Below, piece after piece: positions 1-7,381 of a stretch of 64,000 nucleotides of DNA. Numbering within the stretch: the stretch's first letter is position 1; every line of letters begins with the position of its first letter. Origin of the DNA: Georgenia daeguensis (lineage in GTDB: Bacteria > Actinomycetota > Actinomycetes > Actinomycetales > Actinomycetaceae); assembly GCF_039537705.1 (NCBI RefSeq), contig NZ_BAABBA010000007.1:124001-188000 (forward strand), given 5' to 3'. The notes beneath the pieces are model-generated. The model made no database searches. It saw only the letters and a list, made by a program, of their open reading frames with translations, and was not told the origin of the DNA. The position numbers were made by a program, and so were the translations under genes.

Positions 1-482
1 TCGCCGACCGCCGCCCGGTAGCCGCTCGTCTCCCACCACTCGCCGGCGGTCTCGCCGGGCGCCGGCACCATGGCCGCCACGAGGACGAGGCGCCGGACCG
101 GGATGCGTGCGGCGACCAGCGGCGCCACGAACCCGCCGAGGGAGTGCGCCACCAGGACGACGTCGCCGGGTGCCGTCCGGGACCCTGCGGCACCGGTGAC
201 ATTCCCGAACCCCGCGGCACCGGTGGCGCTCCCGGCCCCGTCACCGCCGGAAGCGGCCCCGGCCCCGGCGGAACCGGTCGCGGCGTTGACGGCCGCCACC
301 ACGGTCTCGGCGTACTGCTCCAGGCCGGCGGACTCGTCGTCGCCCGGCAGGTCGACCGCCACCACGTCGTGACCGCGGGCGATCAGCTCCGCGCGGACCA
401 GGTGCCACTCCCAGGCCGACCCGCCGGCGCCGTGCACGATCGCGAAGGTCGTCCTCGGCACGTCGCGAGAACCGGTGCGCAC
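1..482 (-). CDS. alpha/beta hydrolase, C-terminus cut by window edge
   Basis: Partial gene of about 160 residues, still open at the window edge. It reads HGAGGSAWEW near residue 16 (oxyanion-side turn) and the nucleophile elbow AHSLGG with Ser114, the layout of small esterase-like alpha/beta hydrolases. The catalytic Asp and His would lie outside the window. The GTG start is five bases past the stop of the VOC gene, so the two are probably co-transcribed; no clear Shine-Dalgarno is visible. Residues about 61-106 are a Gly/Ala/Ser/Thr-rich low-complexity insert ahead of the nucleophile strand, unusual for this compact fold. The fold is well supported; the substrate is unknown. Confidence 0.75.
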   Translation of the reverse strand, partial: MRTGSRDVPRTTFAIVHGAGGSAWEWHLVRAELIARGHDVVAVDLPGDDESAGLEQYAETVVAAVNAATGSAGAGAASGGDGAGSATGAAGFGNVTGAAGSRTAPGDVVLVAHSLGGFVAPLVAARIPVRRLVLVAAMVPAPGETAGEWWETSGYRAAVG

Positions 483-486
483 CGTG

Positions 487-885
487 TCACCCCGCCGTCG
501 TGCCGGCGTCGTCCTGGATCAGCGAGAAGACGTTGCCCGCCGGGTCGCTGAACCAGGCGATCGGCGGTCCGCCGCGCCTGAACACACCGGTCGCGTCCGT
601 CTCCATCTCCGTGCCCTCGTACCGCTCGAAGGTGACGCCGCGGCGGCTGAGCTCGGCGACGCCGGCGTCGATGTCCGGCACCACCAGGTTCAGCACGGTG
701 AACGACGCCGGGGTGTGCGCCGCGCCCTTCGGGTAGACGATCACCTCGGCGCCGCCGGGGAGGTGCAGGGTGATGATGCCCTGCATGCCGCCGTCGGTGA
801 CCTCCAGGCCGAGGACGCGGGTGTAGAAGTTACGGGCGCGCTCGGTGTCGTCCACCGAGAACCCGCTGAACGCGTGGGTGTACAT
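487..885 (-). CDS. VOC (glyoxalase/bleomycin-resistance fold) protein
   Basis: A protein of 132 residues with one VOC module made of two beta-alpha-beta-beta-beta halves. It opens with a typical first strand (HAFSGFSVDDTERARNFY) and ends with WFSDPAGNVFSLIQD, the last strand that carries a metal-ligand Glu in many members but a hydrophobic/Gln context here. The family includes dioxygenases, glyoxalase I and drug-binding proteins, so no reaction can be assigned. It lies 13 bases after an alpha/beta hydrolase and 5 bases before another, all on the minus strand, which suggests a three-gene unit. The start is preceded by a GAAGGAGCAGGC Shine-Dalgarno. Confidence 0.85.
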   Translation of the reverse strand: MYTHAFSGFSVDDTERARNFYTRVLGLEVTDGGMQGIITLHLPGGAEVIVYPKGAAHTPASFTVLNLVVPDIDAGVAELSRRGVTFERYEGTEMETDATGVFRRGGPPIAWFSDPAGNVFSLIQDDAGTTAG

Positions 886-898
886 GCCTGCTCCTTCG

Positions 899-1789
899 TC
901 AGCCGTGCGGGGTGGCGGGTCGGTGCGAGCGAAGCGGTCGAGCGGTCGGTGAGGTCGGGTCGAACGCTGCCGGCACCCGGGCGAGCAGCTTCAGCACCTC
1001 GGCCGCGACGGCGTGGGGCACGATGCGGTGGTTCGCGCCCTCGACGGGGCGCAGCTCGGCACCTGGTATCGCCTCGGCCGCCCGCCGGGACGCCGCGGCC
1101 AGGTCCGGCCAGGTGTCCCGCCCGTGCATGACGGTCGCCGGGACACGTACCTCAGACCCGAGCAGACCGGGGTCGGGGTAGAGGCCCGTGACGGCGGCGT
1201 CGTACACGAGGCTGTTCGCCAGGGCCTCGAGTGCCGGGAAGAACGGCGCGTGGCGGATCTGCTCGAGCATCTCCTCGTCGAGGCCGATGGCGCGCTGGAA
1301 GCTGATGACCGCGTCCGCCCGCCGTCCCTCCGCGACCAGGGCGGAGAGCACCTCGGCCTCCGCCGTCGTCGGCTCCGTCGACTCTCCCTCGAAGGCGAAC
1401 GGAGGCTCGAACATCGCGAGCGCGATGAAGCCGGGGTTGCGGATCGTCGCGAGCAGCGCGAGGTGCCCGCCCGAGGAGTAGCCGAGCACGGCAGCGCGGC
1501 CGCCGACGGCGGCGAGCAGGGCGTCGAGGTCGTCGAGCTCGCGCTCCACCGCGCCGGTGACCGGCGTGCGGTCGCCGACGGCGGCGGCGTCGTCGCTGGC
1601 GCCACGGCCACGACGGTCGTACGTGACCGCGCGGACCCCTGCCTCCGCGAGCGCCTGCGCCAGCGGCCGCAGGCCGGAGACGTCGTTCATCGCCGCGGCC
1701 ACGAGGATGACCGCGGGCCCCGAGCCGTACGACTCGTAGGCGAGGGTCGTGCCGTCGGCCGAGGTGACGCGCTGCGTGGAGCCGTCCAT
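899..1789 (-). CDS. alpha/beta hydrolase
   Basis: A 296-residue alpha/beta hydrolase. The nucleophile elbow is GYSSGG with Ser105, an acidic position lies in the MHGRDTWPDLA strand, and the terminal His sits in EGANHRIVPH, so the full triad seems present. The frame runs on upstream to 1882, but the ATG at 1789 has GGGAGG four bases ahead and starts right at the fold, so that start is chosen. It is the first gene of a likely hydrolase-VOC-hydrolase unit. It resembles broad-specificity esterases or haloperoxidase-type hydrolases; the substrate cannot be predicted. Confidence 0.85.
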   Translation of the reverse strand: MDGSTQRVTSADGTTLAYESYGSGPAVILVAAAMNDVSGLRPLAQALAEAGVRAVTYDRRGRGASDDAAAVGDRTPVTGAVERELDDLDALLAAVGGRAAVLGYSSGGHLALLATIRNPGFIALAMFEPPFAFEGESTEPTTAEAEVLSALVAEGRRADAVISFQRAIGLDEEMLEQIRHAPFFPALEALANSLVYDAAVTGLYPDPGLLGSEVRVPATVMHGRDTWPDLAAASRRAAEAIPGAELRPVEGANHRIVPHAVAAEVLKLLARVPAAFDPTSPTARPLRSHRPATPHG

Positions 1790-1943
1790 GGTCCCTCCCG
1801 CGGGGTCGGGGCGTCGGTGCCCGTGCAGCCACCGTACGGCGGACCCGGCGGGAGATCTTCCTGTTTTCCCGGGCCGACTCACGACGGGCGAGCCCGGGAC
1901 CCCGAACCGGCTCTCCGGCTCCGGTTCGGAGCGTGGAGACGGG

Positions 1944-2444
1944 TCAGCCCGTGCGGCGGACCCCGCCGCTGCAGCTGCCGAGCTTGTTCTCGGGATCGAG
2001 CCGGCCCGCGATGGACGCGGAGATGCCCTTGAGCTCGGAGACCTGCTCGGACGTGAGGGCGTCGAAGATCAGGGTGCGCACGTTCTCCACGTGCCCCGGG
2101 GCCGTGTCGACGACCTTCTCCCAGCCCGCCTCGGTGAGCACCGCCATCGTGCTGCGGCCGTCCTCGGGGTCGGGCCGCCGCTCCACCCAGCCCTGGCCGC
2201 TGAGGCGGTCGACGAGGTGGGAGAGGCGCGACATGCTCATGTTCGCCATCATCGCGAGGCGGCTCATCCGGATGGTGCGCTCGGGCGCCTCGGACAGGGC
2301 GGAGAGGACGACGTAGCCCCCGTGCGTGAGCCGCGCGTCGCGCTGGAGCTGGGCGTCGAGCGCGCCCGGCAGCAGCATGATGACCGCCATCATGGAGCGC
2401 CAGGCGTCCTCCTGGTCGGCGGTGAGCCACCGCGTGTCGTCCAT
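1944..2444 (-). CDS. MarR-family transcriptional regulator
   Basis: A 166-residue winged-helix regulator. The DNA-binding part is recognisable around LSALSEAPERTIRMSRLA, MSRLSHLVDRL and GWVERRPDPEDGRS (wing), the usual MarR order. The frame extends to 2477, but the ATG at 2444 follows GTGAGGTCC and is the better start. It faces the F420/NADP-type oxidoreductase gene across about 100 bases containing direct and inverted repeats. MarR proteins usually repress themselves and such a neighbour until a phenolic or oxidising ligand binds. That regulatory link is inference; the family call is firm. Confidence 0.9.
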   Translation of the reverse strand: MDDTRWLTADQEDAWRSMMAVIMLLPGALDAQLQRDARLTHGGYVVLSALSEAPERTIRMSRLAMMANMSMSRLSHLVDRLSGQGWVERRPDPEDGRSTMAVLTEAGWEKVVDTAPGHVENVRTLIFDALTSEQVSELKGISASIAGRLDPENKLGSCSGGVRRTG

Positions 2445-2456
2445 GGACCTCACTCT

Positions 2457-2512
2457 ATCAAGTGGTTGACGCATCAAGTAATCACGCGTAGGTTGATTGT
2501 TGTTCGTTCAAC
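2457..2512. promoter_or_regulatory. divergent promoter with MarR-type operator candidates
   Basis: The bases between the marR-like gene and the oxidoreductase hold ATCAAGT twice (2457-2463 and 2473-2479, 16 bases apart) and an inverted pair GTTGA/TCAAC (2492-2496 and 2508-2512). For the plus strand, TTGACG (2466-2471) and TAGGTT (2489-2494) are 17 bases apart, a reasonable promoter. The repeats overlap it, as expected for a repressor site. Which repeat is bound is not shown by sequence alone. Confidence 0.5.
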
Positions 2513-2546
2513 TACCGGCCTCCGGTCGCCGACAAGAAGGAGCCCA

Positions 2547-3317
2547 ATGGGCCTGTTCGACCTGTTCCGCCGCAAGGCGACGTCCGCGGCACCGTCGCAG
2601 GACGCGTCGGCGCCCGTGACCAGCACGACCAGCAGCACCCCGGCGCCGGTCCAGGCGCCCACCGCTACCACGAGGAGTACGAACATGACCAGCATCACGA
2701 TCATCGGCTCGGGCAACATGGCCCGCGGCATCGCAGCCCGCGCAGTGGCCGGCGGCCACGGCGTGCAGATCCTGGCCCGCGACACCGAGGCGGCGGCGAA
2801 GCTCGCCGGCGAGCTCGGCGGCGACGTCGCCACCGGCGGCATCGGTGACGCCCTCACGGGCGAGATCGTCGTCCTGGCGCTGCCCTACGACGCCGCCCTC
2901 GCCGTCGCCGAGGAGCTGCGCGACGCCCTCGCCGGCAAGGTGGTCGTCGACATCACCAACCCGGTCGACTTCGCCACCTTCGACCGGCTCGTCACCCCGG
3001 CCGACTCCTCGGCCGCCGAGGAGATCGCCAAGGTCGTCCCCGCCTCCAACGTCGTCAAGGCCTTCAACACCACCTTCGCAGGCACGCTCGTCGGCGGCGA
3101 GGTCGCCGGGGAGAAGCTCGACGTCCTCATCGCGGCCGACGACGCCGACGCCAAGGCCGCCGTCGTCGCTCTGATCGAGTCCTCCGGGATGCGCGCGCTC
3201 GACGCCGGACCGCTCAAGCGGGCTCACCAGCTCGAGGGCATCGGCTTCGTCCACATGACCCTTCAGGGCCAGCTGGGCAACACCTGGAGCACCGGCGTGA
3301 AGGTGATCGGCGCCTGA
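2547..3317 (+). CDS. NADP/F420-dependent oxidoreductase-like Rossmann protein
   Basis: A 256-residue protein. From residue 47 it is a classic NADP_oxidored_F420-type Rossmann domain: GSGNMARG nucleotide-binding turn, VVLALPYDA, VVDITNPVD and ASNVVKAFNT. Ahead of it are 46 residues: MGLFDLFRRK, which can form a short amphipathic helix, and a Ser/Thr/Pro/Ala linker. A second in-frame ATG at 2685 has GAGGAG seven bases upstream and would give the bare enzyme, so two products are possible. The gene is divergent from a MarR regulator and ends at a strong terminator. Family members reduce or oxidise F420 or related cofactors, but many are uncharacterised. Confidence 0.82.
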   Translation: MGLFDLFRRKATSAAPSQDASAPVTSTTSSTPAPVQAPTATTRSTNMTSITIIGSGNMARGIAARAVAGGHGVQILARDTEAAAKLAGELGGDVATGGIGDALTGEIVVLALPYDAALAVAEELRDALAGKVVVDITNPVDFATFDRLVTPADSSAAEEIAKVVPASNVVKAFNTTFAGTLVGGEVAGEKLDVLIAADDADAKAAVVALIESSGMRALDAGPLKRAHQLEGIGFVHMTLQGQLGNTWSTGVKVIGA

Positions 3318-3344
3318 TCCGCCCGGGCGGGCGTCAGCCGCCCC

Positions 3345-3381
3345 GACGAAAGGCCGTGCCCCGCGGGTGCGGCCTTTCGTC
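3345..3381. terminator. bidirectional intrinsic-type terminator
   Basis: A perfect 12-bp stem, GACGAAAGGCCG with CGGCCTTTCGTC, around a 13-base loop. The AAA/TTT inside the arms gives a U-containing arm in both directions. It lies between the convergent oxidoreductase gene and the end of the ABC transporter operon and can serve both. Confidence 0.8.
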
Positions 3382-3457
3382 GTCCCTGCGGCAGGAGCCG
3401 CCGCCGACCCTGCCGTCCACCCGGGCAGCGACGTCCCGCTCGGGGTGTCTCGGTCCG

Positions 3458-5203
3458 TCAGGTCTGCAGCGCCCGCAGCGCCTCCCGCCGGCGTTCCTGC
3501 TCCACCGGGTCCGGGACCGGCACCGAGGCCAGCAGCCGCCGGGTGTAGGGATCCCGCGGATCCTGCAGGACCTGGGCGCTCTCACCCATCTCCACCAGCC
3601 GGCCGCGGTAGAGCACCGCGATCCGGTCCGCCAGCATGCCGACCACCGCGAGGTCGTGGCTGATGAACAGCGTGGCGAAGCCGAGGCGCTGCTGCAGCTC
3701 GGTGAAGACCTCGAGGACCTTCGCCTGCACGGAGACGTCCAGGGCGGAGGTCGGCTCGTCCGCGATCAGCAGCTCCGGGTCGAGCGCGAGCGCGCGGGCG
3801 AGGCTCGCCCGCTGCCGCTGCCCGCCGGAGAGCTCGTGCGGGTAGCGCTCGCCGTAGGAGGTGGGCAGATGCACGGCGTCGAGCAGCTCGTCCACGCGGC
3901 GGCGTGCCCCGCGCACGTCCTTGGCGCGGCCGTGGACGAGCAGCGGCTCCGCCACGCACTCGGCGATGGTGAGCAGCGGGTTGAAGCTGGTCGCCGGGTC
4001 CTGGAAGACGAAGCCGATGCGCGCACGCACCGGGCGGAAGGACTTCTCACGGAAGCCGAGCATCTCGTGACCGAGCACGCGCAGCGACCCACCGGTGGCG
4101 CGGGTCAGGCCCGCGATGGCGCGGCCGATCGTCGTCTTGCCGGACCCCGACTCGCCCACGAGCCCGAGCACCTCGCCCGGCGCGATCGAGAACGTGACGC
4201 CGTCGACGGCACGGAAGCCGCTGCGGCCGATCCGGCCCGGGTAGACGATCTCGAGGTCCCGGGCGGCGACGACGGCGTCGACGTCACGCGGCTCCTCCGG
4301 CGCGGCTGGCCCTTCCGGTGCGGCTGGCTCCTCCTGCCGGGTGCGCTCATCCGTGCGGGCGGCCTCGTCCAGCCCCGCGGGCACCGCCGCGGGGCGGCCG
4401 CCGAACGCCGGCGCCTGCTCGTGCAGCTTGGGCACCGCCGCCAGCAGCGCCCGGGTGTACTCGTGGCGCGGGTCGGCGAAGAGCGTGCGGACGTCGGCCT
4501 CCTCGACCACCTTGCCGCGGTACATCACGGCCACGCGGTCGGCGAGGTCGGCCACGACGCCCATGTTGTGCGTGATGAGCACGATGGCGGTCCCGAACTC
4601 GCGGCGGACGCGGCGCAGCAGGTCCAGGATCTCGGCCTGCACGGTGACGTCGAGGGCGGTGGTGGGCTCGTCGGCGACGATCACCTTCGGGCCGAGCACG
4701 AGCGCCATCGCGATGACGATGCGCTGCTTCTGCCCGCCCGAGAACTGGTGCGGATAGTGGTCCACCCGGACCTCCGGGTCGGGGATGCCGACCCGGCCCA
4801 GGATCTCGACGGCCTTCGCCCGGGCCGCTTTCCTCGAGTCCTGCCCGTGCGCGCGCAGGCCCTCGGCGATCTGCCACCCCACGGTGTACACGGGGTTCAG
4901 GGCGGAGGACGGCTCCTGGAAAACCATGGCGACGTCACGCCCGCGCACGTCGCGCAGCTGCCGGGCGTCGAGCTGGACGACGTCGTTTCCCGCCAGCACG
5001 ACGGCGCCGGAGACGGTGGCCGTCTCGGGCAGCAGTCCCAGGATCGACTTGGCGGTGACCGTCTTTCCGGAGCCGGACTCGCCCACGATGGCCAGGACCT
5101 CGCCCGGCTTCACGTGCAGGCTCACGCCGTCGACCGCCTTCACCGGCTCGGCGTCGGTGGCGAAGGTGACCTCGAGATCGTGGATGTCGACGACGTCGCT
5201 CAT
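3458..5203 (-). CDS. oligopeptide/dipeptide ABC transporter, fused double ATPase
   Basis: A 581-residue ATPase in which the DppD-like and DppF-like subunits are fused. The first half has GESGSGKT at 41-48, FSGGQKQR and a Walker B VADEPTTALD. The second repeats this with GESGSGKTTIG, LSGGQRQR and IADEPTSALD. Each half ends in the oligopeptide-importer C-terminal region (YTRALLAAVP and YTRRLLASVP). A Pro/Glu/Ala-rich linker joins them. The ATG at 5203 has GGAGGT and overlaps the preceding permease stop (ATGA). It powers the importer encoded by the three upstream genes from the cytoplasmic face. Fused ATPases of this type are common in actinobacteria. Confidence 0.93.
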   Translation of the reverse strand: MSDVVDIHDLEVTFATDAEPVKAVDGVSLHVKPGEVLAIVGESGSGKTVTAKSILGLLPETATVSGAVVLAGNDVVQLDARQLRDVRGRDVAMVFQEPSSALNPVYTVGWQIAEGLRAHGQDSRKAARAKAVEILGRVGIPDPEVRVDHYPHQFSGGQKQRIVIAMALVLGPKVIVADEPTTALDVTVQAEILDLLRRVRREFGTAIVLITHNMGVVADLADRVAVMYRGKVVEEADVRTLFADPRHEYTRALLAAVPKLHEQAPAFGGRPAAVPAGLDEAARTDERTRQEEPAAPEGPAAPEEPRDVDAVVAARDLEIVYPGRIGRSGFRAVDGVTFSIAPGEVLGLVGESGSGKTTIGRAIAGLTRATGGSLRVLGHEMLGFREKSFRPVRARIGFVFQDPATSFNPLLTIAECVAEPLLVHGRAKDVRGARRRVDELLDAVHLPTSYGERYPHELSGGQRQRASLARALALDPELLIADEPTSALDVSVQAKVLEVFTELQQRLGFATLFISHDLAVVGMLADRIAVLYRGRLVEMGESAQVLQDPRDPYTRRLLASVPVPDPVEQERRREALRALQT

Positions 5204-6195
5204 GGACGCACCTCCGTGGCCCGCGCGGCGGCAGCCGTGACGCGGCGGCGGATGCGCAGCCGCGGGTCGGACAGGTCGTTGAGGCTCTCGCCGACCAGCG
5301 TGACGCCCAGGACCAGCAGCACGATGGCGAGCCCGGGGAAGACGCCGGTCCACCAGATGCCCGAGGCGACGTCGGCGATGGCCCGGTTGAGGTCGTAGCC
5401 CCACTCGGCGGCCGTCGTCGGGACGATGCCGAAGCCGAGGAAGCCGAGGCCGGCCAGGGTGAGGATCGCCTCCGAGGCGTTCAGCGTCACGATCAGCGGC
5501 AGCGACCGCGTGGCGTTGCGCAGCACGTGCCGGAAGATGATCCGCAGGGTCGAGGCGCCGATCACCTGGGCGCTCTCCACGAACGGCTCAGCCTTGAGGC
5601 GCACCGTCTCGGCGCGGATCACGCGGAAGTACTGCGGGATGAAGACGACCGTGATGGACAGTGCGGCGGCCATGATCCCGCCCCACTTCGAGGACTGTCC
5701 CCCCGAGATGACGATCGAGATGACGATCGCGAGCAGGAGCGTCGGGAAGGCGTAGATCGCGTCGGCGATCGTCACCAGCACCCGGTCCAGCCAGCCGCCC
5801 AGATAGCCCGAGATCAGCCCGAGGAGGATCCCGACGAAGATCGAGGCGGCGATCGCGATGACCACCGTGCTCAGCGCCGTCTGCGCGCCCCAGAGGACCC
5901 GCGACAGCACGTCGTAGCCGCCGACCGTGGTGCCCCACGGGTGCCCCTCGCCCGGCGGCGCCTGGCGCGAGAAGCTGCCTGCGTCGTCGGACAGCTGGTT
6001 GAAGGAGTACGGCGCGATGACGGGCGCGAGCACCGCCATGACGACGAACATCAGGCACAGGGCCAGCCCGGCGATCAGCATGCCGCGCTGCAGGCCTACG
6101 CTCTGGCGCAGCTGCCAGACCAGCGGCAGCTTCTTCCAGCGGGCCTCGGTGGAGGCGCCGTGGACGACGCTGTCGGCGATGACGGTCTCAGCCAT
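5200..6195 (-). CDS. peptide ABC transporter permease, DppC type
   Basis: A 331-residue permease. An N-terminal membrane segment (LIAGLALCLMFVVMAVLAPV) is followed by a periplasmic-side loop and the five-helix BPD_transp_1 core. The EAA loop, which contacts the ATPase, is at SAQVIGASTLRIIFRHVLRN. The DppC-type N-terminal domain (OppC_N) is present. It starts one base after the stop of the DppB-like gene and overlaps the ATPase start, so the genes are translationally coupled. Together the two permeases form the channel of an oligopeptide or related solute importer; the exact substrate (peptide, opine, metal chelate) is not decided by sequence. Confidence 0.93.
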   Translation of the reverse strand: MAETVIADSVVHGASTEARWKKLPLVWQLRQSVGLQRGMLIAGLALCLMFVVMAVLAPVIAPYSFNQLSDDAGSFSRQAPPGEGHPWGTTVGGYDVLSRVLWGAQTALSTVVIAIAASIFVGILLGLISGYLGGWLDRVLVTIADAIYAFPTLLLAIVISIVISGGQSSKWGGIMAAALSITVVFIPQYFRVIRAETVRLKAEPFVESAQVIGASTLRIIFRHVLRNATRSLPLIVTLNASEAILTLAGLGFLGFGIVPTTAAEWGYDLNRAIADVASGIWWTGVFPGLAIVLLVLGVTLVGESLNDLSDPRLRIRRRVTAAAARATEVRP

Positions 6196-6196
6196 G

Positions 6197-7273
6197 TCAG
6201 TACCTCACCCTCGGGTCGATCAGCGCGGCGAGGACGTCGACGAGGAAGTTCGTCACCGCGACGATGACGGCGAGCAGGGCGACGATGCCCTGCACGGCCA
6301 CGAAGTCCCGGGAGCCGAGGTACTGGGCGAGCTGGAAGCCCAGCCCGCGCCACTCGAACGTGGTCTCGGTGAGGACGGCACCGGAGAGCAGCAGGGCGAT
6401 CTGCATGCCCATGACGGTGATGATGGGGATGAGCGCGGGCTTGTACGCGTGCTTGCGCAGCAGGCGGCGCTCGCTCACCCCTCGTGAGCGGGCGGCGGTG
6501 ACGTAGTCCCGCCCCAGCGTGCCGATGAGGTTGGTCCGGACCAGGCGCAGGAACACCCCCGCGGTCAGCAGGCCCAGGGCGATCGCCGGGAGCGCGGCGT
6601 GCTCCAGGATGTCGCTGATGAGGTCCCAACGGCCCGTGCGCAGCGCGTCGATGATGTTGATCCCGGTCGAGCCCGAGATCCGCCCGAGGACCAGCTGCAC
6701 GTCCGGGCTCGCCCGGCCCGAGAGCGGGAACCAGCCGAGCCAGACGGAGAACACGAGCTTGAGCAGCAGGCCGGCGAAGAAGACCGGGGTGGCGTAGCAG
6801 AGGATCGCGAAGACGCGCAGCACCGCGTCGGGCCACCGGTCACGCAGGTACGCGGCGAGGCGGCCGAACGGCACACCGACCGCGAACGCGACGATGAGGG
6901 CGAAGATCACCAGCTCCAGGGTCGCGGCCCCGTAGGTGAGAAGGATGTCGCTGATCTCCCGGTTGTCGGTGATGGTGCGGCCGAAGTCGCCCGTGAAGAT
7001 CTGCCCGAGGTACTCCAGGTACTGCACGAGGATCGGCCGGTCGTAGCCGGCGGCGGCCAGACGCTCGGCCAGCTGGGCCTCGGTGAGCCGTCCGCCGACG
7101 GACGCGGTGATCGGGTCGCCCGCCACGCGCATCAGGAAGAAGACGAGGCTGACGAGGATGAAGACGGTGGGGATGATGAGGAAGAAACGGACCAGGACGT
7201 AGCGCCCGAGGCCGGAGCCCTTGACCTTGGCCGCGGGGGCCGCCTCGACGGTCCGGTCGTCGACGATCGTCAC
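6197..7273 (-). CDS. peptide ABC transporter permease, DppB type
   Basis: A 358-residue permease with an N-terminal segment YVLVRFFLIIPTVFILVSLVFF followed by an extracytoplasmic stretch and the BPD_transp_1 core. The EAA loop is near YVTAARSRGVSERRLLRKHAYK, the DppB/OppB pattern. The frame is open to a GTG at 7309, but the GTG at 7273 is preceded by GAAGGAG with a nine-base spacer and is the better start. It follows the binding-protein gene after a 108-base gap that contains a strong hairpin. Confidence 0.9.
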   Translation of the reverse strand: MTIVDDRTVEAAPAAKVKGSGLGRYVLVRFFLIIPTVFILVSLVFFLMRVAGDPITASVGGRLTEAQLAERLAAAGYDRPILVQYLEYLGQIFTGDFGRTITDNREISDILLTYGAATLELVIFALIVAFAVGVPFGRLAAYLRDRWPDAVLRVFAILCYATPVFFAGLLLKLVFSVWLGWFPLSGRASPDVQLVLGRISGSTGINIIDALRTGRWDLISDILEHAALPAIALGLLTAGVFLRLVRTNLIGTLGRDYVTAARSRGVSERRLLRKHAYKPALIPIITVMGMQIALLLSGAVLTETTFEWRGLGFQLAQYLGSRDFVAVQGIVALLAVIVAVTNFLVDVLAALIDPRVRY

Positions 7274-7315
7274 CGGTGATGACTCCTTCGCTCGGAGGAA
7301 CTCGACCACGTGAGC

Positions 7316-7341
7316 GGGGGTGCCGCCGTGGCGGCACCCCC
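7316..7341. terminator. strong hairpin between binding-protein and permease genes
   Basis: GGGGGTGCCGCC and GGCGGCACCCCC form a perfect 12-bp match around two bases, in practice about a 10-bp stem with a six-base loop. No U-run follows. A second, weaker hairpin (GGGGTC/GACCCC, 7363-7376) lies just upstream on the transcribed strand. In transporter operons, hairpins here commonly cause partial termination or protect the 3' end of the binding-protein message, giving more binding protein than permease. Confidence 0.7.
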
Positions 7342-7381
7342 GTTCGACGTGCGGGCGCGGACGGGGTCGTGACCCCGGCCG

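Noticed and set aside
1749..2546. An upstream in-frame extension of the oxidoreductase
   Set aside because: It would cross the MarR gene and promoter region, and the real start has a good ribosome site.
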